Assembly (NCBI RefSeq): GCF_022458985.1
Contig: NC_061782.1
Location: forward strand, 14,739,172-14,803,171
Origin: Mugil cephalus
Lineage: Eukaryota; Chordata; Actinopteri; Mugiliformes; Mugilidae
Length of the DNA: 64,000 bases
Reading direction: 5' to 3'
Shown here: positions 19,531-58,884 of the stretch, piece by piece
How positions within the stretch are numbered: the stretch's first letter is position 1
Layout of the letters: every line of letters begins with the position of its first letter
Translations under genes and position numbers: made by a program
Notes under the pieces: generated by a model
The model's input: the letters and a program-made list of their open reading frames with translations, nothing else
Told to the model about the DNA's origin: nothing
The model's database searches: none

Positions 19531-21679
19531 AAAGCGACTGAGGTACAGCTCTCTGGGCATCACCGCTGCGAGGCTGTTCTCCTCCGGACCCGCCAAGAAC
19601 CCAGTCGTGTATTTGGACATCGAGGCGGACAGCGAGCCTCTTGGAAGAGTAACCATTGAGGTATGTTTACTAGTAAGCGCACTTGTCGCTGGCGTCTGCA
19701 GCAGCAGCAGCAGCAGCAGCAGCTGCATGTCTCGTAGCAGTGAACTCATCCATGAACTTGACTATGATTTGTCATAACTTGCAGCTGAATGCAGATGTAG
19801 TGCCGAGGACTGCAGGTATGTTTACCTTTTTTTCTTTTTCTTTTTTTCTTTTTGATCGCTCACATTCTTTGCATGCCTACTGTTACCCCATCATCACTGC
19901 ACTACTGCTGGACTGTTCTGCACACGCACACTCTAGACAGACAGGCTTATAGACAGACAGATAGATATTTTATTCAGCCCAAACTGGGGCATTTCAAAGT
20001 TGCAGCAGCAATGTACAGGCACTCGGCACCATACATACTATATAACAGAAAACACAATATACTGTAAACACAATATTTACAAGAATTATGAAAATAAGTG
20101 GATTTGAATAAGCAAACAAAAAAATAATGTCCAAAGTGTTATCTGTCACACACAGATGAGGAGCTGAATTGGCGTATGGTTTGAGGCAGGAAAGATTTCC
20201 TGTAGCGTTCTTTGAAATAAAAGAGTTGTCTGAGTCTCTTGGAGAAGGTGCTCCGTTGTGTGTCTATTATCCAGTGGAGAGGGTTGTTTAGTGTCCTCGT
20301 CTCCACCATCACTACACGTATGATGACAATAAAGCTGAATCTAACCTAATGTATTTTAATCTTTTGATTTTTTTTTTTACTATTTATAAAAATCCAACCA
20401 ACTCCAAGAAAACTTCAGAGCCCTGTGCACCGGGGAACTTGGGTATGGATTCAGGGGATCTGTGTTTCACAGGGTCATACCCGAGTTCATGTGTCAGGTA
20501 AGACGGAAAAAAAAAGAAGAATGATGCAATAAAAGGCTCAGACAAACAACAGAGTGCTGTTTGTCGTATTGTTGTCTCTTCTGCTACAGGGCGGAGATTT
20601 CACACACCACAACGGCACGGGGGGAAAATCTATTTACGGGAAGACGTTCAAAGATGAAAACTTCAAATTAAAACACTCCGGCCCTGGTACGCGCCAACAG
20701 CTTGGTTGAGTTACTACATTTGATTATTTTTTATAGGACCATATGTGACCCTGCTTTTTTCTGTATTTTCATATTCAGTTAGTTCCATGTACGTTTGGAC
20801 ACACAGATTACAATTGCATATTGACAATGCTGTTGAACTATGAACTCAGCTTTAATTTGACGTCATTCACATCCAAATTGGCAAATTGGTAGCAGTGTTA
20901 AGCCATTACAACCTCTTTTTTTATTCTACACAGTCTCCTGTTTTCAGGAGCTCAAAGGTGATTGATTTGACTCAAAAGTGTGTACCACTGTGGGATGTTC
21001 TTACATTATTTCTTCATAATTAATCAGGTAAAAGTGTTGAGTTGTGCCTGTGTCGAGGATATGTATATTTAAAAAATGACTGTAGCTGTCTCTCCACTAG
21101 ATGGCAGTGCGTAATCTCAAGCAGCATTAAAACCACTGGTTATATAGATTTTGCAATCCTCCAGTGAATGACCTACTTTTTAGAGAGTCAACATGCACTA
21201 ATCAAAATAACTCATTCTCTTGAATAAACTGGATCCACATGCTGATTATTTTTCACGTTGCATAATCACAGATTGGTTCATTATTCCTTTCAGAAAAGAC
21301 AAACTTTTCCTGTTGGGCTTTTTCATGTCTGCAGGAACACTCTCAATGGCAAATTCAGGCCCGAACACTAACGGCTCGCAGTTCTTCATCTGCACAGCCA
21401 AAACAGAATGGTAAACACTTTGCAGAACATTTATATCAGCTGTGTGATCTCTGTGGATGCGTAGTCTCACCGCATCTAAATCCAATTCGTTACAAGTTTA
21501 ACTTCTTCTCCACTAACAGGCTTGATGGAAAACACGTGGTGTTTGGGCAGGTGAAGGACGGCATGGACGTCGTCACCAAGATGGAGTCCTTTGGTTTGCA
21601 CGATGGAGGTGTCATCAAGAAAATTGTCGTCACTGACTGTGGGCAGGTCATACAACAGGCGCCTCCTGGATCAATCTGA
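19517..21679 (+). CDS. ppif: ppif, mitochondrial peptidyl-prolyl cis-trans isomerase F (cyclophilin D)
   Basis: Matrix cyclophilin that catalyses prolyl isomerisation and sensitises the mitochondrial permeability transition pore; target of cyclosporin A. Six exons: 19517-19660, 19785-19815, 20409-20497, 20590-20686, 21335-21410, 21520-21679; all GT-AG, total 198 aa. Residues 1 to about 28 form a basic, acid-free leader with an ARLFSS sequence resembling a processing-protease site. The cyclophilin fold runs from [19 protein letters not shown]. Catalytic and drug-binding residues are present: R80, F85, M86 and Q88 in [12 protein letters not shown]138, W146 and H151 ([10 protein letters not shown]). 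The redox-sensitive Cys of the DCGQ motif is C186. The C-terminus extends about ten residues ([10 protein letters not shown]) beyond the human end. The start at 19517 has G at -3 and gives the expected leader length. It sits close behind zmiz1 on the same strand and faces zcchc24 tail to tail. Confidence 0.97.
19698..19722. repeat. (GCA)n trinucleotide run in ppif intron 1
   Basis: Eight or so CAG/GCA triplets directly inside the 124-base first intron of ppif. They lie about 60 bases before the acceptor at 19783-19784. Because the intron is so short, length changes here could affect splicing. Confidence 0.85.
19950..20345 (-). mobile_element. LINE 3'-end remnant (L2/Rex-like) in ppif intron 2
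   Basis: Read on the minus strand, about 55 stop-free codons at 20152-20318 include [20 protein letters not shown]. This resembles the C-terminal tail of teleost non-LTR retrotransposon ORF2. The minus-strand sequence then runs into an AATAAAATATCTATCTGTC end at 19950-19972, the usual (ATCT)n tail of fish LINEs. A second tail-like motif, gatgacaataaagctgaat, lies in plus orientation at about 20322-20340, so the insert may be composite. Class assignment is by recall. Confidence 0.6.
20776..20990. mobile_element. Degraded teleost DNA-transposon/MITE fragment in ppif intron 4
   Basis: The stretch begins with cagttagttccatgtacgtttggacac. It continues through a segment about ctttaatttgacgtcattcacatcc and a ttttcaggagctcaaaggtgatt motif. 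Together these resemble a widespread fish non-autonomous repeat known for a 'ttaggtccataagtatttggaca' type terminus. The copy is diverged and its second terminus was not found. Confidence 0.4.
21094..21107 (+). promoter_or_regulatory. CTCF-consensus motif in ppif intron 4
   Basis: CCACTAGATGGCAG matches all 14 positions of the vertebrate CTCF core CCASYAGRKGGCRS on the plus strand. Binding cannot be shown from sequence, but this is the best CTCF-like match I noticed in the window. Confidence 0.5.
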
Positions 21680-21985
21680 GCGAATGCTTCAGTATACACA
21701 CTTCCAAGGAAGAACTGTCACAGGTGATCCTGCTCTTTATGAAAAACTGTCGTTTAACTGTTGGTTCTGATGTTAGAACCAGAAATCCTGATGTTAAATG
21801 TAAAATTTATTTAACATTTTATAAATAATAGTGCTAGTGGAAAGACTGAGACATTGATACATTTTCCATTATGTTAATTGTTACTTATTTAACTTGACTG
21901 GCCTACTTTGTGGATAAGTACCAAGTCGTCCATTATTTAAAACGATCTCCGCTCACTGCCAAATAAATGAGCTCCTTTCAGATTT
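21680..21985 (+). other. ppif: ppif 3' untranslated region
   Basis: The sequence after the ppif TGA is AT-rich and reaches an AATAAA hexamer at 21962-21967 within about 290 bases. An overlapping ataaataata near 21822 is a weaker alternative. A short 3'UTR fits a small housekeeping gene. Confidence 0.65.
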
Positions 21986-21989
21986 TTCT

Positions 21990-23120
21990 AGCTCTTATGT
22001 CAGTACAGGACATTTGCTCTCGTGTGCCACCAGCCCTGCCGGCTGTAGCGCTTCCCGGAAATGATCCAGCAGCTTTCTTATTTTAGACACGGGCTTCAGC
22101 ACAACTTGCTTCCTGGCCATCAGGAGCAGGATGTGACATGCACCTTCATAGGGGCTGAAAAATCACAAGTACAGCTGATGGATGGGAGACACATGGACAC
22201 GCGTGGTCAGCGCAAACGATTTAATCTTCTGGAACCAGCGAGGAACGTGAAAATGTCTCCGGCTTGCGTGTAGCTGAAGCGCAGAAGAGAGCGAGGGAGG
22301 GAAAAGGCGGCCAGGACATGTCTGAAAGCCAGAGACTGGGTGGTGCTGCTTATCGAGCTAATACTTTATGAAAGTAAATAATGAATCGACGTGAAAAAGC
22401 AGCTCTTGCCCCTAAATGAAACCATATGCGCACTGACCTTCCACCGTTTGTTTGAATTCTCAGATTACATTGTTGCTATAGAGACTTTTCAACTCTCGCT
22501 CTGTTTGAGCTGGAGATGTTGTAACAAACTTGATATAATTTGGGTCCCCACCCTCTGGTGTAGTTTTAGTTATTTGGAATGCATGTCCAACATTGTTCAT
22601 GGAAACTTGGCTCGATAGACAATGGCGCCGTGGCCAATGTTTAATACACATGCAAAACAATGACATCTTTACAACTGGTACAAGCTGGTTCTCCTGTAAG
22701 TGTCTACATTTATCATACGGCACCCACGTCCCGTGGTGTCCTTTTCTTGTGTTTTGGTTTTCCTGTCCACAGTTGGACTCAGAGCACTGAAATCAAATCC
22801 GGGCAGCTTTAGGTGTCTGTAATCTTTTAACACTTTGACTGGGAGTCGGAAAAAAAAAGTTTTACAAGTCTCTCCCCTTCTGCGTTACATAACCACCATG
22901 AATAATCCATTAAAAAGCTCTTTATCATAGTCTATATGCTCAGTGTTGTGCAATACTTGCATTCGAGGACACAGCACAGAGTGATGGCGAAAACGTACAC
23001 TCTCAATAACAATGTGTTGCTTTTGGCTGAAATTAGACACCAGAGCGAGAGCCTCCCAGTTACTGGCAACATCAATTCAGCCGCGGACCCAAACAAATGA
23101 AACAACACAATCCAAGCAGT
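21990..23120. other. Convergent spacer between ppif and zcchc24
   Basis: About 1.1 kb lies between the inferred poly(A) sites of two convergent genes. It has no recognised coding sequence, RNA gene or complete repeat. ORFs here are short and random. Confidence 0.65.
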
Positions 23121-23124
23121 CCTA

Positions 23125-26100
23125 ATTCAATACGACTTTTATTCATCAAACTCTCAACAGAACTAAAATGTTTTCCCAACTAACAAATAAGGCACATTTT
23201 GGAATGCCGTTTCATGGACATGAAAAACAGACCCGTGGTCGGCTCTCCAAACCACCACTGTCCTCCTTTCCCAAAAAAATCATTGTCTTACCAACCTCAC
23301 GCCTGCGTTCTGTCCAATTCAAATATTACATTATTGCAATACTGCATTACAAACATCTCAAGTGATACAGACAGTAAAGAATACAAACATAACTTTCCAA
23401 CTTGACCACATAAGTGTTAACACATTACATTCAGTAAATATGTATTATTTGTAGAGGCTACATTTGCAGTAAATGAAACACTTCAGGACTAATAACAATC
23501 AGAAGTTGCTGATAATGTTAAAAACAATATGTACTGTAGCAAACTACTGTAAAGTATTTAAATAAGTATACATTGCACGAAAATAATACTTCATTCAAAA
23601 CCAAACCCATGCACATGCAAACTCTAAAATAGTTCTTTGTCATACGCGCTTTCTTGACAAAAGTATACACTCCCTAAACTACTAGTAACACCGTAACATT
23701 TTATAATAGTTTCTTGTCATTGCCGCTTTAAGCAAACTACAACTCACAGTTTAATGTGCTTATACAGTGGTGAGTATCCATCACAAATTAAGGTAAAAAA
23801 AAAAAAAAAAAAAAAGATTTCTGCATGTTAACACAATATATCTTCATAATATGAAATGAATACATGCGGCTGTATGGATGTAAATGGCTACTTGTGATTA
23901 GTCACATGGAATAACGTGGGTTATTCAACACCAACAGCGTCATTAAACACAAAAAAATACAAATGGCTTATAATTGATATTAATTATGTACCAGCTTTTT
24001 TTTTTAATAATATTCTATGTAGACATCAATATTTCCTTCTTAGAGTAACTTTGTTGCATATTCTATACAAAAAGTGTTGTAAAAAGTCTTTCCATAAATA
24101 TTTCTGCAGGATAACCCTTCAGATTATTGTAAAACATAAAGAAAAAAAAGAAAAAAAAAACTCCCAGCTTTGATAATTCCTTAGCAATAGGCCCTTCTTC
24201 ACACACAGAAAATCTTTAATATTGCTTAACACTTCAAAAGAGCTACTATCATTGAAAATGATCGCCATCAAATATATACATAAAACAATCTTATCTTTGC
24301 CAGGGAAATAAGTCTTGAGTTTTTTTGCAGATTGCTTTAAAATTTTCAACATCTATTAAGTGTTCCAAAATACACATTTTATCCATAGAAAATAACTGTT
24401 TTGAACTGAACAGGTACTAGAAAACTCAAGTATGTGTAATTCAAGACGCTGTGTCTGAAAGCAGAGATTTCTCTTCTTTTATTTTTCTTCAAATGTATCA
24501 GCTGCTTCCGTCGGCTCTTGATTTGCCATTTAAAATGGCCTCCTCATTAACATGTCTCTGGGCGGAATCAAACGCTCTGGCACGATTCCTCCGCACCTAC
24601 TTTCTGGTCTGCCAGAAGTCTGTGACTCACAATGATATCGTTGCCTATTTATGAGGTTAGTTCGTAAGGCATCATTGGTATCTATTCCTTTCACTACAGC
24701 CACGGGGTATGAGTAAGAGCAGTTTGGTTAGTGTCATCACAAAGAGCAAAAAAAAAAAAAAGACGTTAACAGTAAGAAATCTGGATTGTTCCCAACAGTG
24801 GTGGCTATAAGGACAATCTTTCATGTGGTTTAGGTCTCCAACTCGATAATAAATGCACAAATATTTTCTCTAAAGGTGCACTCCAGCTATTTTACTCACA
24901 AGGTTCACACAGAAAATTTCTTGGACTCTATTCGTCATTATTTTTTTAATTAAAAAAAAAAAAAACTGTTACAAATTGGAGGGCTGGAGTTTTAAAGATA
25001 CGTTTTTGGAGTTTGATATCTCGGCCTCTGCTGCACGAGATATTCTTTAGCATCTCTTGTGACCCTGCCAACCTGATCGAACTACAACACTAAATCACTG
25101 GAGTGCCCTTTAAACTTTACTGACGGAATTCTGTCAAATTTCCCATCGGTGTCATGTACCATTATCTTCCACTCCGACTTAAGCAAGTAACCATGTATAC
25201 TTTTGACAAAACCCACGGTTCCTTGGATAACCATAACTGCAACAGATAAAAAAACAAAACAAAGAGTGAGGTCCACGGTTTCATAAGCGACTTCTTTCTG
25301 TTGTGAGATTCGACTAAGAAATAACATCTTTGTTGATATTCCATGACAACAGACCACAGTGGGATTGTTATTGCCAGCTGGAAATGCTGGTTTAGCCCGT
25401 GCCTCCAACTCGGAAAACTGCATTGAAGCGAACACCCACCATGCCAGTTCAACTGCTAATCGAGGGACTTTATCGTTTTCTCACCCTTTCTCACGTCTTG
25501 AACCAACATCAGACTTACTATGCGCATATAATGCTCCACACTCCGCGTCTATCGCCACGTCTCGTCAAAATTTCAAATGGCCTCTCGGTACTTGAAATCC
25601 TTTTAAGGCACGTACAGTATGTTGTAGTATAAAATATATCCAACCAGATTTCGTAAGGCTACAAAAACAGTACATGTAAAATAGCTCTCAATTCCTGTAT
25701 CTAGAATCCTCAAAAAGCAGGTTTCTATAAGTCGAAACTAATTTCCTCTATAGCGCTTTAGATTGGCACAGTGATACTTGTAAACAAAGCGGGTACTTCT
25801 CTTTCTTGAAAGACATGTTTTATGATAGGAGGCCCCATAAAAGCTAATGCAAGTGTAAACTTAATTCACTTTCAATATATCTTCATCACCGCAACATCAC
25901 AGGTCAGCCCTTTTGCATGAAATCATATTCTTTCTCTCGGCCAACTTGAAAATCATTGCAATTCCCCAAAGCTTCACCTCCATCTAGACACTCTTTACGA
26001 CGCAATTAGCTGCTGGACGCAGTTTCTGAAAGCCCTTGGACAAGCCTCCTTTTTACTTTACTGACTCCACGACGGCTGCCAGGCATCAGTTGGCACTAAA

Positions 26101-27332
26101 AAAAATTTAACTCGGACATCTTTCTGAACCACTTTTAAATCTTAGGATTAACCTCTAAAATCAACTTTGATTGTGCTGATCAACCTGTGGCGAGTAGTTC
26201 TTCCGACTGCTCTAGAAGATATTCGAAAAAGAAGAAAATGTGTGGACAGCAACAGTATTATTCCTGAAACCTGTATTTTCCAACATTTTCTCGTTGATCC
26301 TTTTTTGTCATTTCGAAGTATATTATAAAAAAGAATTACCAAATCTATATGTATCTAACACAAAAATACTCTTGGGAGGGTGAATTAAACTTTTAACTGT
26401 TAGCAATGCACTACATCTAGACTAGGACAGACTCTACGCAACAAAACCTACAGTAGTTTCTAAAGAGACATGGAAGCAGTTATACAAATATGTGATATAC
26501 AAACAAAAAGATATTCCTTTATGTCCCAGTTAAAATTCAAATTGCACAATAGACAACAAGAAAATAAATAGGCCAAATGTAAGCTAGGGATGTATGGCAC
26601 TTTATCCCTCAGTTAATTCACAGTTAATAAGATGTGCTGTTGACCCTAACATGGCAAGGCATCGAAGGCCTCGTACACATTATACCATCATGCAAGGCCC
26701 TGGTTAAACGTTCATCCCGTCCACCACACACTTCACTTCGCGGCAGAAAAGTGGAAAGCAGATCTCTGTAAACACAAAGCCAACAAACCACAAGGTGAGG
26801 TAATCTATTGAGACCAATATTGTCAGTGACCCCAATGAAATGCATGCCTAGTGCTAATTCACCAATTAATTTGCTGTCGTTAAACGTTGAGCTGGGGAGT
26901 GACACGATGCACGAGCCACTGATTTTGGCAAAGTCTCGCTTCTGATGAAGAGCACTTCAGGAGGTGGACGTTGTTCCTAAGCACACGTGTTCCTCTTGTT
27001 CCTGGACGTAATATTCAAAACTTGCATTCAAAATCAAAATACGCTGATTAACGCATGTGTTCCACTGGTGCTGGAGGGGAGACGAGGTTCGATTGGAGAA
27101 GGAGGAGGTCGGGACAGAACACCGGGAGGATCAGAGCTATCGTCTATGCTGGCGGCTTCTGGGACGCACAGGGGAAGACATGAGGAGGAAAAAATGCCAT
27201 TTTGTGTGCAGGGCGGGGTCGATGGAAACCTTGGTGTAAACCGGGGCAGGGTGGACGTTATGAGCCTCAGTGGTGAGGATGCGATAGGACTTGGGGAAAC
27301 AAAAGTTGCTCTCTGCCTCTGAATAAAGACGA
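23125..27332 (-). other. zcchc24: zcchc24 long 3' untranslated region
   Basis: On the minus strand the sequence after the zcchc24 stop (27333-27335) runs about 4.2 kb, without coding frames, to an AATAAA at 23138-23143. A second, more proximal AATAAA is at 24478-24483, so a shorter isoform is possible. The length agrees with the long 3'UTR known for mammalian ZCCHC24. Candidate regulatory sites on the mRNA strand include two GTGCCTTA miR-124-type 8-mers (25604-25611 and 23188-23195), a CAGTATT miR-200-type seed match (23338-23344) and a Pumilio-type TGTATATA (24273-24280). A T-run sits at 23795-23815 on the mRNA strand. Confidence 0.7.
23138..23143 (-). terminator. zcchc24: zcchc24 distal poly(A) signal
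   Basis: AATAAA on the minus strand (TTTATT on plus). It is the most distal signal before the spacer toward ppif. The end could instead be at the proximal signal 24478-24483. Confidence 0.55.
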
Positions 27333-55681
<28,349 letters not shown>

Positions 55682-55899
55682 TCAATTCAGATGGCTAAAC
55701 TGGATTTTCCACCGCTGATAGTTTTGGACTAGTCTCAACTCTTCTGCCGTCTTGCTTTTCGTTCCCGTACCCCGGCAGATGGCAAGTGCTCCTTTTTTTT
55801 CCCTTCCCGTTAAGGACCCTGTCCTCCTCACGCCGGGAGCCTCGTCCCAGTTAGATGTTACTCAAAAGTCATTGCGCTAACATGTCAGTATTAAAAGTT

Positions 55900-56030
55900 T
55901 TCCCCTGCTCCCCATGGTCCGCTATCTGCCTTTATTGCAGCGGGGGCAGAGATAGGCTCTTTGAATATGTAATGACCGCGGCCCTGCGTCAGAGAGGCCG
56001 ATCAGCCAATCAGCGTCTGCTTTCTGTGAA
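55900..56030 (-). promoter_or_regulatory. zcchc24: zcchc24 promoter region (inferred)
   Basis: Upstream of the zcchc24 start the sequence becomes locally GC/CpG-rich (around 55980-56005). It carries a CCAAT box (CCAAT at 56006-56010 on the plus strand). No TATA box at a fixed distance was identified. Transcription would run leftward, with a 5'UTR of roughly 200-250 bases. Confidence 0.4.
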
Positions 56031-56049
56031 TATTCATCTACATCCCAAT

Positions 56050-57086
56050 ATCTCAGCTTTACCACAATATTAATAGATATGCTGCCACATCATTTGCTAA
56101 ATCAAACCAGTTTATTTCTGAGTCATGTGATGATATTTATCTGTTTTGTTTATTTAGGGATTAAGGTGACTACTTCTTTTATTTTTGACTGCCTTAGAGC
56201 TTTATGTTAAAACTATTTTCTTTCGAACCATGATGTCTTTGAAACACCCATCTTTCTGTATGCTATGATGACATGTCTGGATAAATGTTTAATTTAGATA
56301 AGCACAGGCCATTTACCCCAACAGCTAAGGAACTAATATAAACTTACTTAGCTTAACTTCAAACCTCTGTCAGCCACACTCAGCTCAACATGTCCCAGCC
56401 TCCAGTCAACCTGAAGGTGGCAGGCATGAGGCAAGGTAGGATGGTGTGGGAAAAAGTTTAAAAAGAGCTCCCTCTTGTGGCAAATTTCTTTCTCACGCAC
56501 AAACACAAATTCACTTCCTTGTTGGTGACATCATCATATACCGTCATATGGTAAATACATTTTGTACTATTCTACATATTTATCTTATTTTACCACATAT
56601 ACTTTTTTTTAATATTAGCATTTCTTTTATTCTGTTTTATTTTATTTATTGTATTTTGTTCCCGTGAAGTTCTGTGAAGTCGAGTGATTTCCATGCACCA
56701 AGAATGTCATTACTGGTAATTGTATTGTTGTATTGTTACACTAAAGAATCTTGAATGTGTTATAAACATTTAACGTATAAATAAATATCCCTGCGTAAAT
56801 CTCTGTTTAAATGCTGAATATACAACATAGATCATCTGGTGTATTGGTTTAAATGAAAATTAATTTCGGTTCATTTTTATTAAACAGTAAAATATTTATA
56901 ATTATTAGTACACGGTGCAAATATATGTTATTAAGTTAATAATTAAACTATTAATAAAATTAATATAAATATATTGTATAGAGATAAAACATCCGAGTAT
57001 ATCACTCTCCATAGTTCTTGTTTAGTTATTATTTATAAACAAAATAGTGTTAAGTCTAAACCTTTATGGAACATTTGTTTACCGCC

Positions 57087-57178
<92 letters not shown>

Positions 57179-57440
57179 TTGTTTCATGTATTCACAAAAG
57201 TAAAACAGTCTTCATATGTCCGACAATAAGACTAATGAGTGGGGTTAATATTTAGTTACCTGCTTACCTAAGTCAGGTGTTGTGGGTAGTATAATGGTCA
57301 AACAATAAGGTCATGTGTCCTGTCACATTTTCCATCATGTCATTACGTTGCTCTAAAGTCACTATATGCGCGTCTATCGATGATTGTTTATTGTGTTGTC
57401 AGATGGGTGTGGACTCAAGTGGAAACTCTGAGTCCCACCC
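56050..57440. other. Head-to-head spacer between zcchc24 and anxa11
   Basis: About 1.4 kb of very AT-rich sequence between divergent promoters, with no coding frame of interest. Its main feature is the long (AGAT)n tract at 57087-57178. Confidence 0.7.
57087..57178. repeat. (AGAT)23 microsatellite
   Basis: Twenty-three uninterrupted copies of a tetranucleotide. It is the longest pure repeat in the window and is likely highly polymorphic. It lies about 300 bases upstream of the inferred anxa11 first exon. Confidence 0.95.
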
Positions 57441-57523
57441 ACACGTCAAGTTAAATACGCTCGGGGTTGAGACTGGCCATTAAGGAAGGCTTTCTTCAGG
57501 AAGCGACCGTAAACGACCTAAAA
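57430..57523 (+). promoter_or_regulatory. anxa11: anxa11 promoter and non-coding first exon (inferred)
   Basis: A CCCACCC element near 57434 and an AT-rich TTAAATA at 57451-57457 precede a purine-rich segment ending CTAAAA|gtaagt. This is a strong splice donor with GT at 57524-57525. A 5' non-coding exon joined to the coding exon at 58885 is the usual annexin arrangement. The start point, about 57480, is a guess from the TATA-like spacing. Confidence 0.45.
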
Positions 57524-58884
57524 GTAAGTACAGACGCATAACAACTACTATTTACTATCTGCTTGGACGAATAAGCGATGCATTAGTTTGTATTTTTTAA
57601 ACGGGCTATATTCGTGTGTGTTTGGTCAGTTTTCGGAGTCGTTTCGTGCTAATCTGATCTGCTCTCGGCGGTGTCGTTAGCTGGCCTGTCAAATGTTGTT
57701 TCAGTTTGTTTTTTCCGCTCATCTTCGTGAAGGTTATTAGACGCTCGTTTGCAGCGTAACTTTGCAGCTTGGATGTGGTCTGGTTACTTCCAGGCAGTTG
57801 GCTGAGACCTAGAGGCGGCACAGAGCAGGGATCTGGTTGGTATTAGCCGCAGTGTGTGCAGCTAACTTGGATTAGGAGGCAACGTTGCTCCAGCTTCTTT
57901 TCCTGTGGAGATTTGCACAGGCCCGGATCGGCTTTATGTTTAACAGTTAGCACGCCCTCTATCTGGAACAAAACCTGTATTATAAGCGACATGTTTGTTT
58001 TTAATGCCTGTCATAATCTGTTTAGTACGGTGTTCTCTAGCCTGGATAAACTATTAGTATGTAGCTGTCGCTACAGGGGGAGTCAAGTGACACGATAAGC
58101 AGCTGTATTAGTGATCCTATCTTCCTAGGAAGATACAGTGCTGCTGTTGCTGCATTTTGACTATGTCTATTTTTCTTTCACTTGTGATATTGGTGCCTTT
58201 GACCCATAACTATTTACCGTTGAAACAGACAAACCGCATGTGTTCTACCTGTTCATGGAGGATTTCGCAACAGCCTGGTATTGAAAGATAATTGTGGCAC
58301 CTATTGCATGCATTTTTTTTTTTTTTTTTTGTTTTACACAGAATTTTGTTTTATCTGATGTGACTTTGAATTTTAAATAGCCCTGGGTATCTTTTTTTCT
58401 CTTTTTTCTGTTGGCCTTGTGGTGGTGCTTATGCAAACAGAGCAGTGTTCTTTTTTTACTGTAGGCCAATAAAATGCAAACCAGGGAAGACTGTTCTGTT
58501 TGTTTCTGAGTCACTTTTACCATGGAACACATGGACCTATTGCCACAGATTCTTTTCACACTGACCAAAATGAAAGTTTCTTCACCACTCAGCTCGTGCC
58601 TGTGAGTCAGTGGCCGTGGAATGAAGAGCCTGCCCTCCATTAGAGTCCAGTGACTGTGACACAGCAGCTATCTTCACTTCACATTAAGGAAATGACTGAA
58701 AATAGAAATCAGATTTCACGTTGCTCATGGTTTGGTTAGTGACGAATTCTTCTGAGTAAGAAAGACGAGGAGGAGCATATTTACGGCTGGGCGTGTTTTC
58801 GGCTCTGGTTGCCATGCCTGTGTGTTCAGTATGTCTTAAAGGGGCAGCTCTTTGATTCTCTGTTCTGGTTTGTTTTCAATGTAG
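57524..58884 (+). other. anxa11: anxa11 intron 1
   Basis: A 1.36 kb intron between the inferred non-coding exon and the first coding exon, with T-rich runs around 58313-58330. No other feature was recognised. Confidence 0.5.
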
